This document shows, one piece after another, positions 6,616 through 14,785 of a DNA stretch of 17,247 nucleotides (its first letter is position 1; each line of letters begins with the position of its first letter). The DNA lies in NCBI GenBank assembly GCA_050117315.1, contig JASFMY010000141.1, forward strand, positions 1 through 17,247. Direction: 5' to 3'. The notes beneath the pieces were generated by a model. That model did no database searches, was not told the origin of the DNA, and saw only the letters and a list, made by a program, of their open reading frames with translations. Made by a program: the position numbers and the translations under genes. This stretch comes from JANQIV01 sp050117315 (lineage in GTDB: Bacteria > Bacteroidota > Ignavibacteria > Ignavibacteriales > Melioribacteraceae).

Positions 6616-6756
6616 TAAAGTTGATATTAAAAATCAATTATTGAACTTTTTTTTGAAAATCATGTTTTAAGTAATAATTAATTCAAAGTTATGTGATAAA
6701 ATGTTTTTATTTTGGATGTTGTATCTTAGATGAAGTAAAAGATTGGAAAATTATTA

Positions 6757-7794
6757 ATGCAAGATAACCTTGAAAGCAAAAAGGCTAAATTTGAAAAACC
6801 ATACTGGTTTAAAGACCTCTCGAAATTTACTTCCCCGAATAACCGCAAAGCAACCTGGCAAGTTTTGAATACAATAATCCCTTACTTAACGCTCTGGGCT
6901 TTGGCTATATTCCTTGTTGAAAATGAGTTCAACTATTTCCTTGTATTGCCGGTAATATTTTTGGCATCGGGATTTTTAATCAGGATTTTTATAATGTTTC
7001 ATGATTGCTGTCACGGTTCTTTTTTTACTTCCAGCACCGCAAATAGAATTTTCGGTTACATTTCCGGTATTATGACTTTTACCCCTTTTGAAGAATGGAG
7101 ACGCTCACACGGCCTGCATCATGTATCCGCGGGCGATTTAGACAGAAGGGGAATAGGCGATATTTGGACAATGACTGTTGAAGAATACTGTAATGCATCA
7201 AAGCTAAAAAAAATATATTACCGTGTTTATCGAAATCCTTTTATAATGTTTGGTTTAGGCCCTGCAATCCTATTTTTAATATCGGAAAGATTTTCTCAAA
7301 AAGGTTCTAAAAAGATTCAAAGAAGAAGCGTACAGATAACAAATATAGCGCTGTTGCTGATGACGTTGGCTCTTAGTTTCACAATCGGCTTTTTCGATTT
7401 CTTAATAATACAGCTCCCTTTAACATTAACCTCAGGGTCGCTCGGTGTGTGGCTCTTTTATGTTCAGCACCAGTACGAAGAGGTTTACTGGGCACGCGAG
7501 CAAGAGTGGGACCCGGTTAAAGCTGCGCTGGAAGGAAGTTCTTATTATAAGCTCCCCAAAATACTGCAATGGTTTACAGGTAATATCGGTCTGCATCATA
7601 TTCATCACTTAAAACCGAATATCCCTAATTATTACTTGCAAGAATGTTACGATGAAATTCAAGGACTGCAGGAAGTTGAACCTCTTACAATAAAGAAAAG
7701 TATAAAATCATTATGGCTTAAGTTATGGCATGAAAAAGAACAAAGAATGGTTACGTTCGGCTATTTAAAAAAATTGAGAAATGCTCAAACTTAG
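6757..7794 (+). CDS. Membrane fatty-acid desaturase
   Basis: A 345-residue integral inner-membrane di-iron enzyme that introduces a double bond into acyl chains using oxygen and an electron donor. The three histidine boxes are present: HDCCH (H82 and H86), HGLHH (H118, H121, H122) and HHIHH (H280, H283, H284). An extra histidine in VQHQYE (238) lies where many family members have one. Hydrophobic segments near 36-54, 60-80, 161-176, 194-218 and 220-237 fit the usual hairpins that place the boxes on the cytoplasmic face. The length and spacing fit the FA_desaturase (PF00487) family, closest in look to the acyl-lipid delta-12/omega-6 type; the exact regiochemistry is not determinable. It implies at least occasional oxygen exposure. 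The 3' end overlaps the next gene by 14 bases, suggesting co-transcription. Confidence 0.92.
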   Translation: MQDNLESKKAKFEKPYWFKDLSKFTSPNNRKATWQVLNTIIPYLTLWALAIFLVENEFNYFLVLPVIFLASGFLIRIFIMFHDCCHGSFFTSSTANRIFGYISGIMTFTPFEEWRRSHGLHHVSAGDLDRRGIGDIWTMTVEEYCNASKLKKIYYRVYRNPFIMFGLGPAILFLISERFSQKGSKKIQRRSVQITNIALLLMTLALSFTIGFFDFLIIQLPLTLTSGSLGVWLFYVQHQYEEVYWAREQEWDPVKAALEGSSYYKLPKILQWFTGNIGLHHIHHLKPNIPNYYLQECYDEIQGLQEVEPLTIKKSIKSLWLKLWHEKEQRMVTFGYLKKLRNAQT

Positions 7795-8107
7795 ATTTAG
7801 ATATAGTTTCTTTCTAATTATAATTTTATTTGTTTCATGTAGTGAAGCGGGGAGAACTTATCAAAGTTATAAACAGTTTATAAATGACCAGCAGGAGCTT
7901 GGTTTTGTTTTCCTGGATAAATTTGGAGATTCATGGCCGGCGGAAATTACTAAAATAGAAACGGCAATGAATAAAATTTCTTTCATATATAACGGGGTAA
8001 GGTATAGATACCCGGGATATACAGGGTATAAACTTAAAGTTGTAAGATTAATTACCGATAATGGTGAAGTAAACGTTATCGTTTTAAGATCAGAAGAAAA
8101 AGAATAA
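7781..8107 (+). CDS. Small putative lipoprotein of unknown function
   Basis: A 108-residue protein starting with a hydrophobic signal (RFRYSFFLIIILFVSC) and a candidate lipidated Cys20. After cleavage about 88 residues remain, rich in aromatic and charged residues and predicted beta-rich (ISFIYNGVRYRYPGY; LKVVRLITDNGEVNVIVL). I do not recognise the family. The ATG overlaps the last codons of the desaturase in another frame, so the two genes are probably translationally coupled. The next gene starts 37 bases downstream on the same strand and also encodes a lipoprotein, so an envelope role is likely. Gene reality is supported by the overlap, the signal peptide and the absence of any competing ORF. 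The function is unknown. Confidence 0.75.
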   Translation: MLKLRFRYSFFLIIILFVSCSEAGRTYQSYKQFINDQQELGFVFLDKFGDSWPAEITKIETAMNKISFIYNGVRYRYPGYTGYKLKVVRLITDNGEVNVIVLRSEEKE

Positions 8108-8144
8108 AAATATATGCAGAATTATATAAGGATAATTACCGTTT

Positions 8145-9539
8145 ATGAAAATTTTAGTAGGAATAGTTTATAGTTTGTTCTTGATGTTCTTTATGCTCTT
8201 ATGTGAAGAAGAAGAGTCTCCCACCGAAGCGGTCTCAAGCCTGGGAAAAATAAAGGGAGCCGTAACCGAGTTTGAAACGGAAAACCCGATTACCAAAGTA
8301 AATGTTTTTACCGACCCCGCAACAAGTTCAGTTACAACGGATAACGCCGGAGAATACGAAATTGCAAATGTTGACAGCGGTACATACAAAATTACGGCTG
8401 CAAAATCCGGTTATGATACTTTAACGATCAGCGTGACTGTTTCGCCGAATAATACGGCAGTTGCAGATTTTATTTTGCAAGTTTATGAAGATACTTCAGG
8501 TGATAATTTCGGGAATATTTCGGGAACCGTTACAAATTCCGAAACAAGCCAGGCTGTTGGGCAAGTTAATATAACAACCGACCCGGTTACAAATTCGGTA
8601 AATACAAATTCAAGCGGGCAGTATTCAATTGAGAATATTAAAACAGGTACCTATACCGTAACTGCAGCAAAAGATGGATTTGTTTCCGCATCAATCCAAA
8701 TTGCCGTTGAAGGCGGAAAAACTGCTACCGCAGACTTTTTGTTGGCTCCTGAAGAAGAAGTAAACAACTTCGGAACAATAATAGGAACTGTAAAAGATAT
8801 AGTCACATTTACTCCCCTCGATCAGGTTAATATAACAACCAGCCCGGTCACAAGTTCGGTAACAACAGATGAGTCAGGCTCATTCATAATAGAAGGATTG
8901 TCGGCAGGTACTTTTGTTTTAAATGCGGAAAAGCAAGGTTACGATTCAACAAGCATAAGTGTGAGCGTTGCAATTGGAGACACAACTACGGCAGATATTT
9001 TTATGGAAGAAACCGATACCACAACTATACCCACGACCGGAGAGATTGCAGGAGTAATTTCCGATGCATTAAGCGGAAATCCTTTGGAAGATGCAATTGT
9101 AACAACAGACCCGGCAACAAGTTTGGTTACTTCAGGTGTTGAAGGAAAATATTCAATTACAAATCTTACTCCCGGTTCATACACGGTTAATGTTACAAAG
9201 ACGGGTTACGGAAGTAATTCGGGTGAAGTAACCGTAACGGCAGGAGAAACTGCAACCGCTGATTTTACACTACTTATTTCAACAGGATCAATTAGCGGAA
9301 CAGTTTCTTATATAGATTCCACTTCAACTTCAATAGTTATAAAAGATGTACTAATTACAACCAGCCCGGCTACAAGCTCAATATTAACAGGTGAAAATGG
9401 TGAATTCAGCATAGCAGAAGTAAGCCCAGGTTCTTACACAATTAACGCTGAAAAAACCGGATTTACTACAACAACTCTGAGCATAGTTGTTACTGCAGGC
9501 AAAAACACAAATGCAGATATAGTGATGACAAAAAATTAA
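8145..9539 (+). CDS. Lipoprotein with five tandem carboxypeptidase-regulatory-like domains
   Basis: A 464-residue exported protein. A hydrophobic signal peptide ends in MLLC, with Cys20 followed by EEEE, consistent with lipidation. Five beta-sandwich repeats of about 79 residues follow at about 35-112, 123-201, 209-287, 299-377 and 381-461. Each has the same order: an I.GTV-type start, a TTxPxTSSVTT-type segment, G.Y.I....G.Y.I.A.K.GY, then a V..G.T..ADF.L end. This is the CarboxypepD_reg-like (PF13620) pattern found in surface-exposed stalk, adhesion or glycan-binding proteins. No catalytic domain, membrane anchor or C-terminal sorting domain is seen: the protein ends right after repeat five. 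Thr and Ser are abundant. It most likely acts as an outer-membrane stalk or matrix protein. It may be co-transcribed with the desaturase and small lipoprotein (gaps of -14 and 37 bases). Confidence 0.85.
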   Translation: MKILVGIVYSLFLMFFMLLCEEEESPTEAVSSLGKIKGAVTEFETENPITKVNVFTDPATSSVTTDNAGEYEIANVDSGTYKITAAKSGYDTLTISVTVSPNNTAVADFILQVYEDTSGDNFGNISGTVTNSETSQAVGQVNITTDPVTNSVNTNSSGQYSIENIKTGTYTVTAAKDGFVSASIQIAVEGGKTATADFLLAPEEEVNNFGTIIGTVKDIVTFTPLDQVNITTSPVTSSVTTDESGSFIIEGLSAGTFVLNAEKQGYDSTSISVSVAIGDTTTADIFMEETDTTTIPTTGEIAGVISDALSGNPLEDAIVTTDPATSLVTSGVEGKYSITNLTPGSYTVNVTKTGYGSNSGEVTVTAGETATADFTLLISTGSISGTVSYIDSTSTSIVIKDVLITTSPATSSILTGENGEFSIAEVSPGSYTINAEKTGFTTTTLSIVVTAGKNTNADIVMTKN

Positions 9540-9929
9540 TTTATATTAGAAATACCCGTTGTTCACAACTAATCCAAATTACTATGTACGTTAGATAATG
9601 TATGTCGTGAATAGGGGTCTTGGTTAAATCATATAAAGTTAAATATATCGTCAATACTACAAAGCCCTTGAAACTTATAGCCATATAAGAAAAAACTCAG
9701 AGCAGCACAGAAACCTTTATCGGGGGAAGTTTCGAATTCTTCTGGACATATTTTGCTTTAGAGAATCTTATGATAAATTAGAAAAAATCATAAAAAATCT
9801 GTCAAAAGTTTTTTTAATGTTTTTCATTGTCAGTTCCTCTAGGTTGTAAGTGATTTCTCAACCACTTTTAAACAACTTTTAGGCCAACTGAGGGGCACAA
9901 CGTTTTTTTATGACAAAGGATTTTTACTC
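9540..9929. other. Intergenic region, no recognised feature
   Basis: About 390 bases without a supported gene. The plus-strand frame from 9643 to about 9850 stays open without a proper start codon and encodes a Lys/Tyr-rich stretch (contains KALETYSHIRK) that could be a decayed gene or transposase remnant, but I cannot identify it. A small hairpin GTTGT-TC-ACAAC follows the lipoprotein stop codon by about 20 bases but has no T-tract, so I do not call it a terminator. The region shows several homopolymer A and T runs. Confidence 0.4.
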
Positions 9930-9959
9930 TTGCTTCTCAAAAAAAAAATAGTAGTTTTG
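9930..9959 (+). promoter_or_regulatory. Bacteroidota-type promoter of the TetR-family gene
   Basis: TTG at 9930-9932 and TAGTTTTG at 9952-9959 fit the -33 TTG / -7 TAnnTTTG promoter form of Bacteroidota with a 19-base spacer. Transcription would begin at about 9966, some 23 bases before the regulator ATG. The -7 element directly abuts the inverted repeat at 9959-9986, so a bound repressor would block it. Confidence 0.5.
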
Positions 9960-9991
9960 TAAACTAAATACACGAATATAGTTTACTTATG
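9959..9991. promoter_or_regulatory. Putative TetR operator at the regulator's own promoter
   Basis: GTAAACTA (9959-9966) and TAGTTTAC (9979-9986) form an exact 8-bp inverted repeat with a 12-base spacer, overlapping the predicted transcription start and reaching the start codon. The right part AGTTTACTTATG (9980-9991) is the reverse complement of 10569-10580, upstream of the efflux genes, which suggests a shared regulator. Confidence 0.5.
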
Positions 9992-10555
9992 AAAGTACAT
10001 AACGACGATATCAAAGAAACAGTTTTTAACAAAACCCTCGAACTCTTGGCAAAATATGGAGTTAGAGGATGGAACATGGATGATTTGGCTAGAGAGTCTA
10101 ATATGTCGAAAAGAACTCTATACAAAATCATAGGTAATAAGGAAGATTTGATATTAAAATGTATTGTAACCGGAATGCAGTATAATATAAACATCTTGGA
10201 AAAGTTTTTAACTAGCGAAAAACCTTTCCCTGCTCTTCTTAAACAATTTATTGACGTTGTAACCGATAATTTCCAAGAATATATATTAAAAAATATTTCT
10301 GCAATCCGTATCGAATACCCTAAAGTACAAATCGAAGAAGACAAACATTTAATTGAACGTGAAAGGCTTTTGATATCTTTTTTTAAAAAAGGTAAAAAAG
10401 AAAGCTATTTAGTTGAATATGCAAATCCTGTAACTGTTTATAAAACAGTGAATGCTATAGTATCATATAATATTTCTGTATGCGATAATAAAACAGATTT
10501 CAAAAATGAAACAACCGAAACATTAGGTCTATTTTTCAAAGGACTTTTGAAATAG
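9989..10555 (+). CDS. TetR/AcrR-family transcriptional regulator
   Basis: A 188-residue DNA-binding regulator. The N-terminal domain is typical: helix 1 IKETVFNKTLELLAKYGVRG (about 8-27), then the helix-turn-helix WNMDDLARESNMSKRTLYKIIGNKEDLI (about 28-55; shown in part as DDLARESNMSKRTLY). The C-terminal 130 residues form the usual all-helical ligand and dimer domain, which is not conserved and does not reveal the inducer. It is the first gene of a locus encoding a tripartite RND exporter and ends 80 bases before the membrane-fusion gene. Inverted repeats with a shared 12-bp sequence precede both this gene and the next one, so it probably represses itself and the pump until a toxic ligand binds. 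TetR regulators next to RND operons usually act in this way. The start ATG is fixed by the conserved N-terminal helix. Confidence 0.9.
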   Translation: MKVHNDDIKETVFNKTLELLAKYGVRGWNMDDLARESNMSKRTLYKIIGNKEDLILKCIVTGMQYNINILEKFLTSEKPFPALLKQFIDVVTDNFQEYILKNISAIRIEYPKVQIEEDKHLIERERLLISFFKKGKKESYLVEYANPVTVYKTVNAIVSYNISVCDNKTDFKNETTETLGLFFKGLLK

Positions 10556-10568
10556 AAAATTTTTTATC

Positions 10569-10605
10569 CATAAGTAAACTAAATATACCATTATGGTTTA
10601 TTTAG
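10569..10605. promoter_or_regulatory. Putative TetR operator upstream of the RND efflux genes
   Basis: A 27-bp palindrome at 10579-10605: CTAAATATACCAT, central T, ATGGTTTATTTAG, with 12 of 13 positions paired. It is preceded by CATAAGTAAACT (10569-10580), which is the exact reverse complement of the sequence at the regulator start (9980-9991). It lies 31 bases before the membrane-fusion protein ATG, where a repressor would block transcription of the pump genes. Confidence 0.6.
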
Positions 10606-10635
10606 AAGTTCTCTAACTTAAAAATCAGTGAAATT

Positions 10636-11718
10636 ATGAATACAAAAATCAGCAGTGTTTTTTTGATCGCTTCATTATTGCTTATAATAACAGCATGCAA
10701 TGATGCAGATACTACTCAAGATAGTATGCGTCCGGTTAGGACTGCCAAACCTATACAGTATGAAAAAGGTAAACAGGATATTACCCTGCCTGCAAGTATC
10801 AATGAATTAAGAGAAACAAAGCTCTCATTTAGAGTTGGCGGACCTTTGCTTCAGCTTAATGATATAAAAGGGGCATATGTTAAGAAAGGCGAACTTATCG
10901 CTAAAATTGATCCAAGGGATTTCCGATTGGCCGTAGAAGCAACAAAATCCCAGTTCGAACTGGCAACAATTGAGTATGAACGGTACAAAAATCTGAAAGA
11001 GACAGAAACGGTTTCAAAAAGTGTGTACGATAAGGTTGAAACAGGCTATAAACTGGCAAAGACGAATTATGAAAGAGCCGTCAATGCCCTAGCAGACGTA
11101 GATATTGTTGCGCCATTCTCAGGATATATAAACAATGTGTTTGTGAACAATTATGAGATGGTAAAACCGGGACAACCGATCTTATCACTTATTGATATGT
11201 CTATGTATGAAGTTAATGCTTGGATATCTGTTGAAGACGCGATAAATGTAAATGAGAATAGTTCTTTCATTTGCATTGTTTCGCTTGGAGATAAAAAAAT
11301 ACAATTGAGCGGAAAGCTAAAAGAAATCGGGACCAAAACCAGCTTTTCAAAACAATCGTTGCCTATAACTGTTGTAATTAATGCGCCGGATAACATAAAG
11401 CTAAGTGCAGGAATGACAACCTTTTTGGAAATCACCAATAATTCGAAAAATGCCAATGCTTCTTTTACGGTTCCTTCAACTGCAATTTTTACCGAAGATA
11501 ACGAACCTTATGTCTGGGTTTATGATAAAAATACTTCAACGGTTTCTGCCTGCAAAGTAACTACCGGAAGTCTTGCATCAGATAATTCAATAGAAATTAA
11601 AAGTGGTATTACCGGAAATGAAGATATTGTTACGGCCGGGGTTCATTACCTTTTTGAAGGACAAAAAGTAAAAAAGATGGAGCAATTCTCTAAATCTAAC
11701 ATTGGCAATAAATTATAG
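10636..11718 (+). CDS. RND efflux periplasmic adaptor (membrane-fusion protein), lipoprotein
   Basis: A 360-residue HlyD/AcrA-type adaptor that bridges the inner-membrane pump and the outer-membrane channel. The signal peptide ends in IITAC, with Cys21 as the lipid anchor in the inner-membrane outer leaflet. Two lipoyl half-motifs (about 60-95, with SFRVGGPL and GAYVKKGELIAKIDPRDF; and 153-188, with VDIVAPFSGYI and VKPGQPILSLID) flank a short alpha-hairpin (about 96-150) rich in Lys, Glu and Tyr. The beta-barrel and membrane-proximal domains follow. The hairpin is of the short AcrA-like kind that meets TolC-type tips. It is translated just before the pump gene (7-base gap to the preferred ATG), so the two are in one operon, probably under the operator at 10569-10605. 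The substrate cannot be told. Confidence 0.92.
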   Translation: MNTKISSVFLIASLLLIITACNDADTTQDSMRPVRTAKPIQYEKGKQDITLPASINELRETKLSFRVGGPLLQLNDIKGAYVKKGELIAKIDPRDFRLAVEATKSQFELATIEYERYKNLKETETVSKSVYDKVETGYKLAKTNYERAVNALADVDIVAPFSGYINNVFVNNYEMVKPGQPILSLIDMSMYEVNAWISVEDAINVNENSSFICIVSLGDKKIQLSGKLKEIGTKTSFSKQSLPITVVINAPDNIKLSAGMTTFLEITNNSKNANASFTVPSTAIFTEDNEPYVWVYDKNTSTVSACKVTTGSLASDNSIEIKSGITGNEDIVTAGVHYLFEGQKVKKMEQFSKSNIGNKL

Positions 11719-11725
11719 AAAAATT

Positions 11726-14700
11726 ATGACAATGACAGAATATGCATTAAAAAACAAAGTAGTAATATATTTTATATTGCTATTGGTATTAGTAGGAGGT
11801 ATAGCCTCCTATTTCACCATGGGAAAACTGGAAGACGCCGTCTTTACTATAAAAACCGCATTGGTTGTTACAGTATATCCCGGGGCTTCTCCCCATGAAG
11901 TTGAGCAGGAAGTAACAGAAGTTATTGAACAAGCTGCTATGGAAATGAATAATATAAAAGATATTTATTCAACTTCTTCGGCAGGCTATTCTCTTGTTCA
12001 GGTTGATTTAGAACATGCTTTAATGAATAAAGATATGCCGCAACAATGGGATATTCTTCGTAAGAAAGTTAAAGATGTAACATCGAGTTTACCCCGGGGA
12101 GCTCATGCTCCAATGATAATTGACGATTTCGGCGATGTGTATGGAATGTTCTATGCTGTTACAGCGGAAGGATTTTCACGCGAAGAGTTACACGATTATG
12201 CCGAGTACTTAAAACGTGAACTGCTTACAGTCGATCAGGTAGGAAAAATAACTCTATTCGGAGATCCTACAGAATGTGTTGATATTAAAATCGATGACGC
12301 AAAAATATCGGAACTTGGAATTAACCCGGGTTTAATTATTCAGACACTCAATGCCCAAACAAATATTGCTCCTGCCGGGAATATAGAGCTTTCCGATAAA
12401 TACGTGAGGGTAAGCGGTAATATCGCATCACAAAGTATTGATGAAATTAAAAAAACAATAATCCGGGTTGGACCGGAACAGTTTTACATTGGAGATATTG
12501 CAAAAGTTGAAAAATCTTTTCTGGAGCCCCCGCAAAATTTGATGTATCACAATAGTACCGAAGCCGTTGGGTTAGCTGTTTCAACAAAAAAAGGCGGTAA
12601 TGTTCTAAAGCTTGGTGAAAATCTTGCCAACAAAATTGAACAATTAAAAGCTAATCTTCCCATCGGAATTGAACTCACACAAATATATAGCGAAGCAAAA
12701 GAAGTTAAGAATGCAAATGCTGTGTTCATCACCAACCTGTTGGAATCTGTAGGAATAGTAGTTCTTGTATTGCTTTTATTTATGGGATTACGTTCGGGAT
12801 TACTTATTGGAAGCGGTCTCATTTTTTCAATATTGGGGACCATTGTTGTTATGAACATGTTCGACATTAGCATGCACCGGAATTCACTATCAGCAATTAT
12901 CATTTCTATGGGGATGCTGGTTGACAATGCTATAGTGGTGACCGATGGCGCTTTAGTGAATATCCAACGGGGCATAAACCGCAGAAAAGCAATTATAGAT
13001 ATTTCGAGAACAACAGCCATGCCCCTTTTGGGGGCAACTTTAATTGCAGTTCTTACTTTCTTACCGGTTTTCATTGCAAAGAGTAATTCAGCAGAAATCA
13101 ATCATGATTTGTTTTTGGTTTTAGCAATCTCACTTTCACTAAGTTGGTTTTTCGCAATGACTCAAACAGCCATAACCAACGAACGATTTTTGAAAGTTAA
13201 GCAAATCAAAGAAGATCCATACGATAATAAATTTTACGCATTTTTTAGGCGGTTTCTTTCTAATGTAATCAAGCACAAGTGGTTATCAATTTCCGCAGTA
13301 GTTGCGATGTTATTCATTGCTGTAATGTTATTCGGGGTTGTAAAGAAAGCATTTTTTATGCCTCTTGATAAATCTTATACACTTGTAGATTATTGGCTTC
13401 CCGAAGGTACTACCATCCATAAAGTTCAAAAAGATTTAGCAATTGCAGAAAAACATTTCCGCGAAAATCTATCCGAAATAAAAGATGTTACAACCAGTTT
13501 AAACAAAACTCCACCTCGCTATTTATTGCCCGCACATAACGAAAATTATAATACAAGTTTCGGGCAATTAATGATAGAAACACACACGCCGGATGAAGCA
13601 GTAGAAATAAGACCTTATTTGCAAAACTATTTTGCTGAAAACTTTCCCAATGCTCGCGTACGGATAAAAGGCTACATTGCCGGCCCGCCGATAAAATATA
13701 AGGTAGAAGCTCGTTTTATTGGACCCGATCCTGCAGTATTACGTCGCCTAGCTGAACAAGCAGAAAACATTATACATAAAGAACCTGCTGTTGGCGACAT
13801 TACAAATAATTGGCGGAACCAGGTGTTCACGTGGAGCCCGGTTTATTCTCCAATAAAAGCAAAACGTGCCGGTATTACTCGCAGCGATCTCGGAAATGCG
13901 ATACAGCGATCAACAAGTTCCGGATTAATTATAGGCATGTATCGTGAAAACGATGAGAAACTTCCGCTTGTCTTAAAAGTTGACAATAATTCGCTTAACA
14001 GTATTGAAAGCATAGAAAACACTGGAGTATGGTCAAGACAGGGACAAGCATCTGTACCGTTGAAGGAGGTTATCGATAGTATAAACGTTGGTTGGGAAGA
14101 CGGCTTAATTCAGAGATATAATCAACAGCGTGCAATTACTGTTCAATGCGACCCTGCTGATCCGGACATGACCGGGGCTACATTACTCAGCTTGCTGCGC
14201 GATTCTATTGAATCCATTTCCCTGCCTGACGGTTATTCTTTTATGTGGGACGGAGAATATAAATCATCTACAGAAGCCAGTGCATCAGTCAGTGAGTATA
14301 TGCCACTTGCAATGTTTTTCGCAGTATTGATCATTATTATGTTGTTTAATAATGTCCGCCAAACAGTTGTAGTATTGCTGATTATTCCACTATCAATTAT
14401 TGGAGTAGCTATAGGTTTATTCATTACAAATATTGCTTTTGGTTTTATGGCAATAGTCGGATTCATGGGACTAATTGGTATGGTACTAAAAAACGCCATT
14501 GTAATGATGGACCAAATAAGAATAAATATGAGCAAGGAAGGTATTGTTCCCTACAAAGCATTACAAGATGCAGCGGTAAACCGTTTACGCCCGGTGTTTC
14601 TCGCAGCAGTAACAACTATGTTAGGGATGCTGCCGTTAGTTACCGACTCAATGTTTAACTCGATGGCTATAACCATATTTTTTGGATTATTATTTGCCAC

Positions 14701-14764
14701 GGTACTGACACTGGTAGTTGTTCCTTTATTGTACGCGGCTTTTTATAAAATCAAAGTTCAATAA
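11726..14764 (+). CDS. RND-family efflux pump, inner-membrane permease
   Basis: About 1012 residues, the normal size for an AcrB-like proton-driven exporter. TM1 is near residues 10-30, followed by a large periplasmic loop, TM2-TM6 (about 330-500), a second periplasmic loop, and TM8-TM12 (about 855-1005) ending in the paired helices of the second repeat. The TM4 proton-relay motif reads GMLVDNAIVV, so the single aspartate (D400) is followed by Asn where AcrB has a second Asp; this variant is common in other RND subfamilies. I prefer the ATG at 11726, just after the adaptor stop codon, because MTMTEYALKNK matches the usual N-terminus. A TTG at 11702 would add eight residues and overlap the adaptor. 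The pump probably exports drugs or other toxic small molecules; metal-specific motifs were not seen. Confidence 0.93.
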   Translation: MTMTEYALKNKVVIYFILLLVLVGGIASYFTMGKLEDAVFTIKTALVVTVYPGASPHEVEQEVTEVIEQAAMEMNNIKDIYSTSSAGYSLVQVDLEHALMNKDMPQQWDILRKKVKDVTSSLPRGAHAPMIIDDFGDVYGMFYAVTAEGFSREELHDYAEYLKRELLTVDQVGKITLFGDPTECVDIKIDDAKISELGINPGLIIQTLNAQTNIAPAGNIELSDKYVRVSGNIASQSIDEIKKTIIRVGPEQFYIGDIAKVEKSFLEPPQNLMYHNSTEAVGLAVSTKKGGNVLKLGENLANKIEQLKANLPIGIELTQIYSEAKEVKNANAVFITNLLESVGIVVLVLLLFMGLRSGLLIGSGLIFSILGTIVVMNMFDISMHRNSLSAIIISMGMLVDNAIVVTDGALVNIQRGINRRKAIIDISRTTAMPLLGATLIAVLTFLPVFIAKSNSAEINHDLFLVLAISLSLSWFFAMTQTAITNERFLKVKQIKEDPYDNKFYAFFRRFLSNVIKHKWLSISAVVAMLFIAVMLFGVVKKAFFMPLDKSYTLVDYWLPEGTTIHKVQKDLAIAEKHFRENLSEIKDVTTSLNKTPPRYLLPAHNENYNTSFGQLMIETHTPDEAVEIRPYLQNYFAENFPNARVRIKGYIAGPPIKYKVEARFIGPDPAVLRRLAEQAENIIHKEPAVGDITNNWRNQVFTWSPVYSPIKAKRAGITRSDLGNAIQRSTSSGLIIGMYRENDEKLPLVLKVDNNSLNSIESIENTGVWSRQGQASVPLKEVIDSINVGWEDGLIQRYNQQRAITVQCDPADPDMTGATLLSLLRDSIESISLPDGYSFMWDGEYKSSTEASASVSEYMPLAMFFAVLIIIMLFNNVRQTVVVLLIIPLSIIGVAIGLFITNIAFGFMAIVGFMGLIGMVLKNAIVMMDQIRINMSKEGIVPYKALQDAAVNRLRPVFLAAVTTMLGMLPLVTDSMFNSMAITIFFGLLFATVLTLVVVPLLYAAFYKIKVQ

Positions 14765-14785
14765 ATCATAGAGAAATAATTCATC

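Noticed and set aside
6621..6654. Terminator after the TonB receptor
   Set aside because: TTGAT/ATCAA is a weak 5-bp stem and the T-run is 10 bases away, so termination is not convincing.
9643..9852. Hidden gene or transposase fragment before the TetR gene
   Set aside because: The frame is open for about 70 codons but has no start codon in a sensible place and no family I recognise.
12547..13101. Long minus-strand open frame inside the RND pump gene
   Set aside because: It is antisense to conserved transmembrane coding sequence and its translation has no recognisable domain; a shadow of the real gene.
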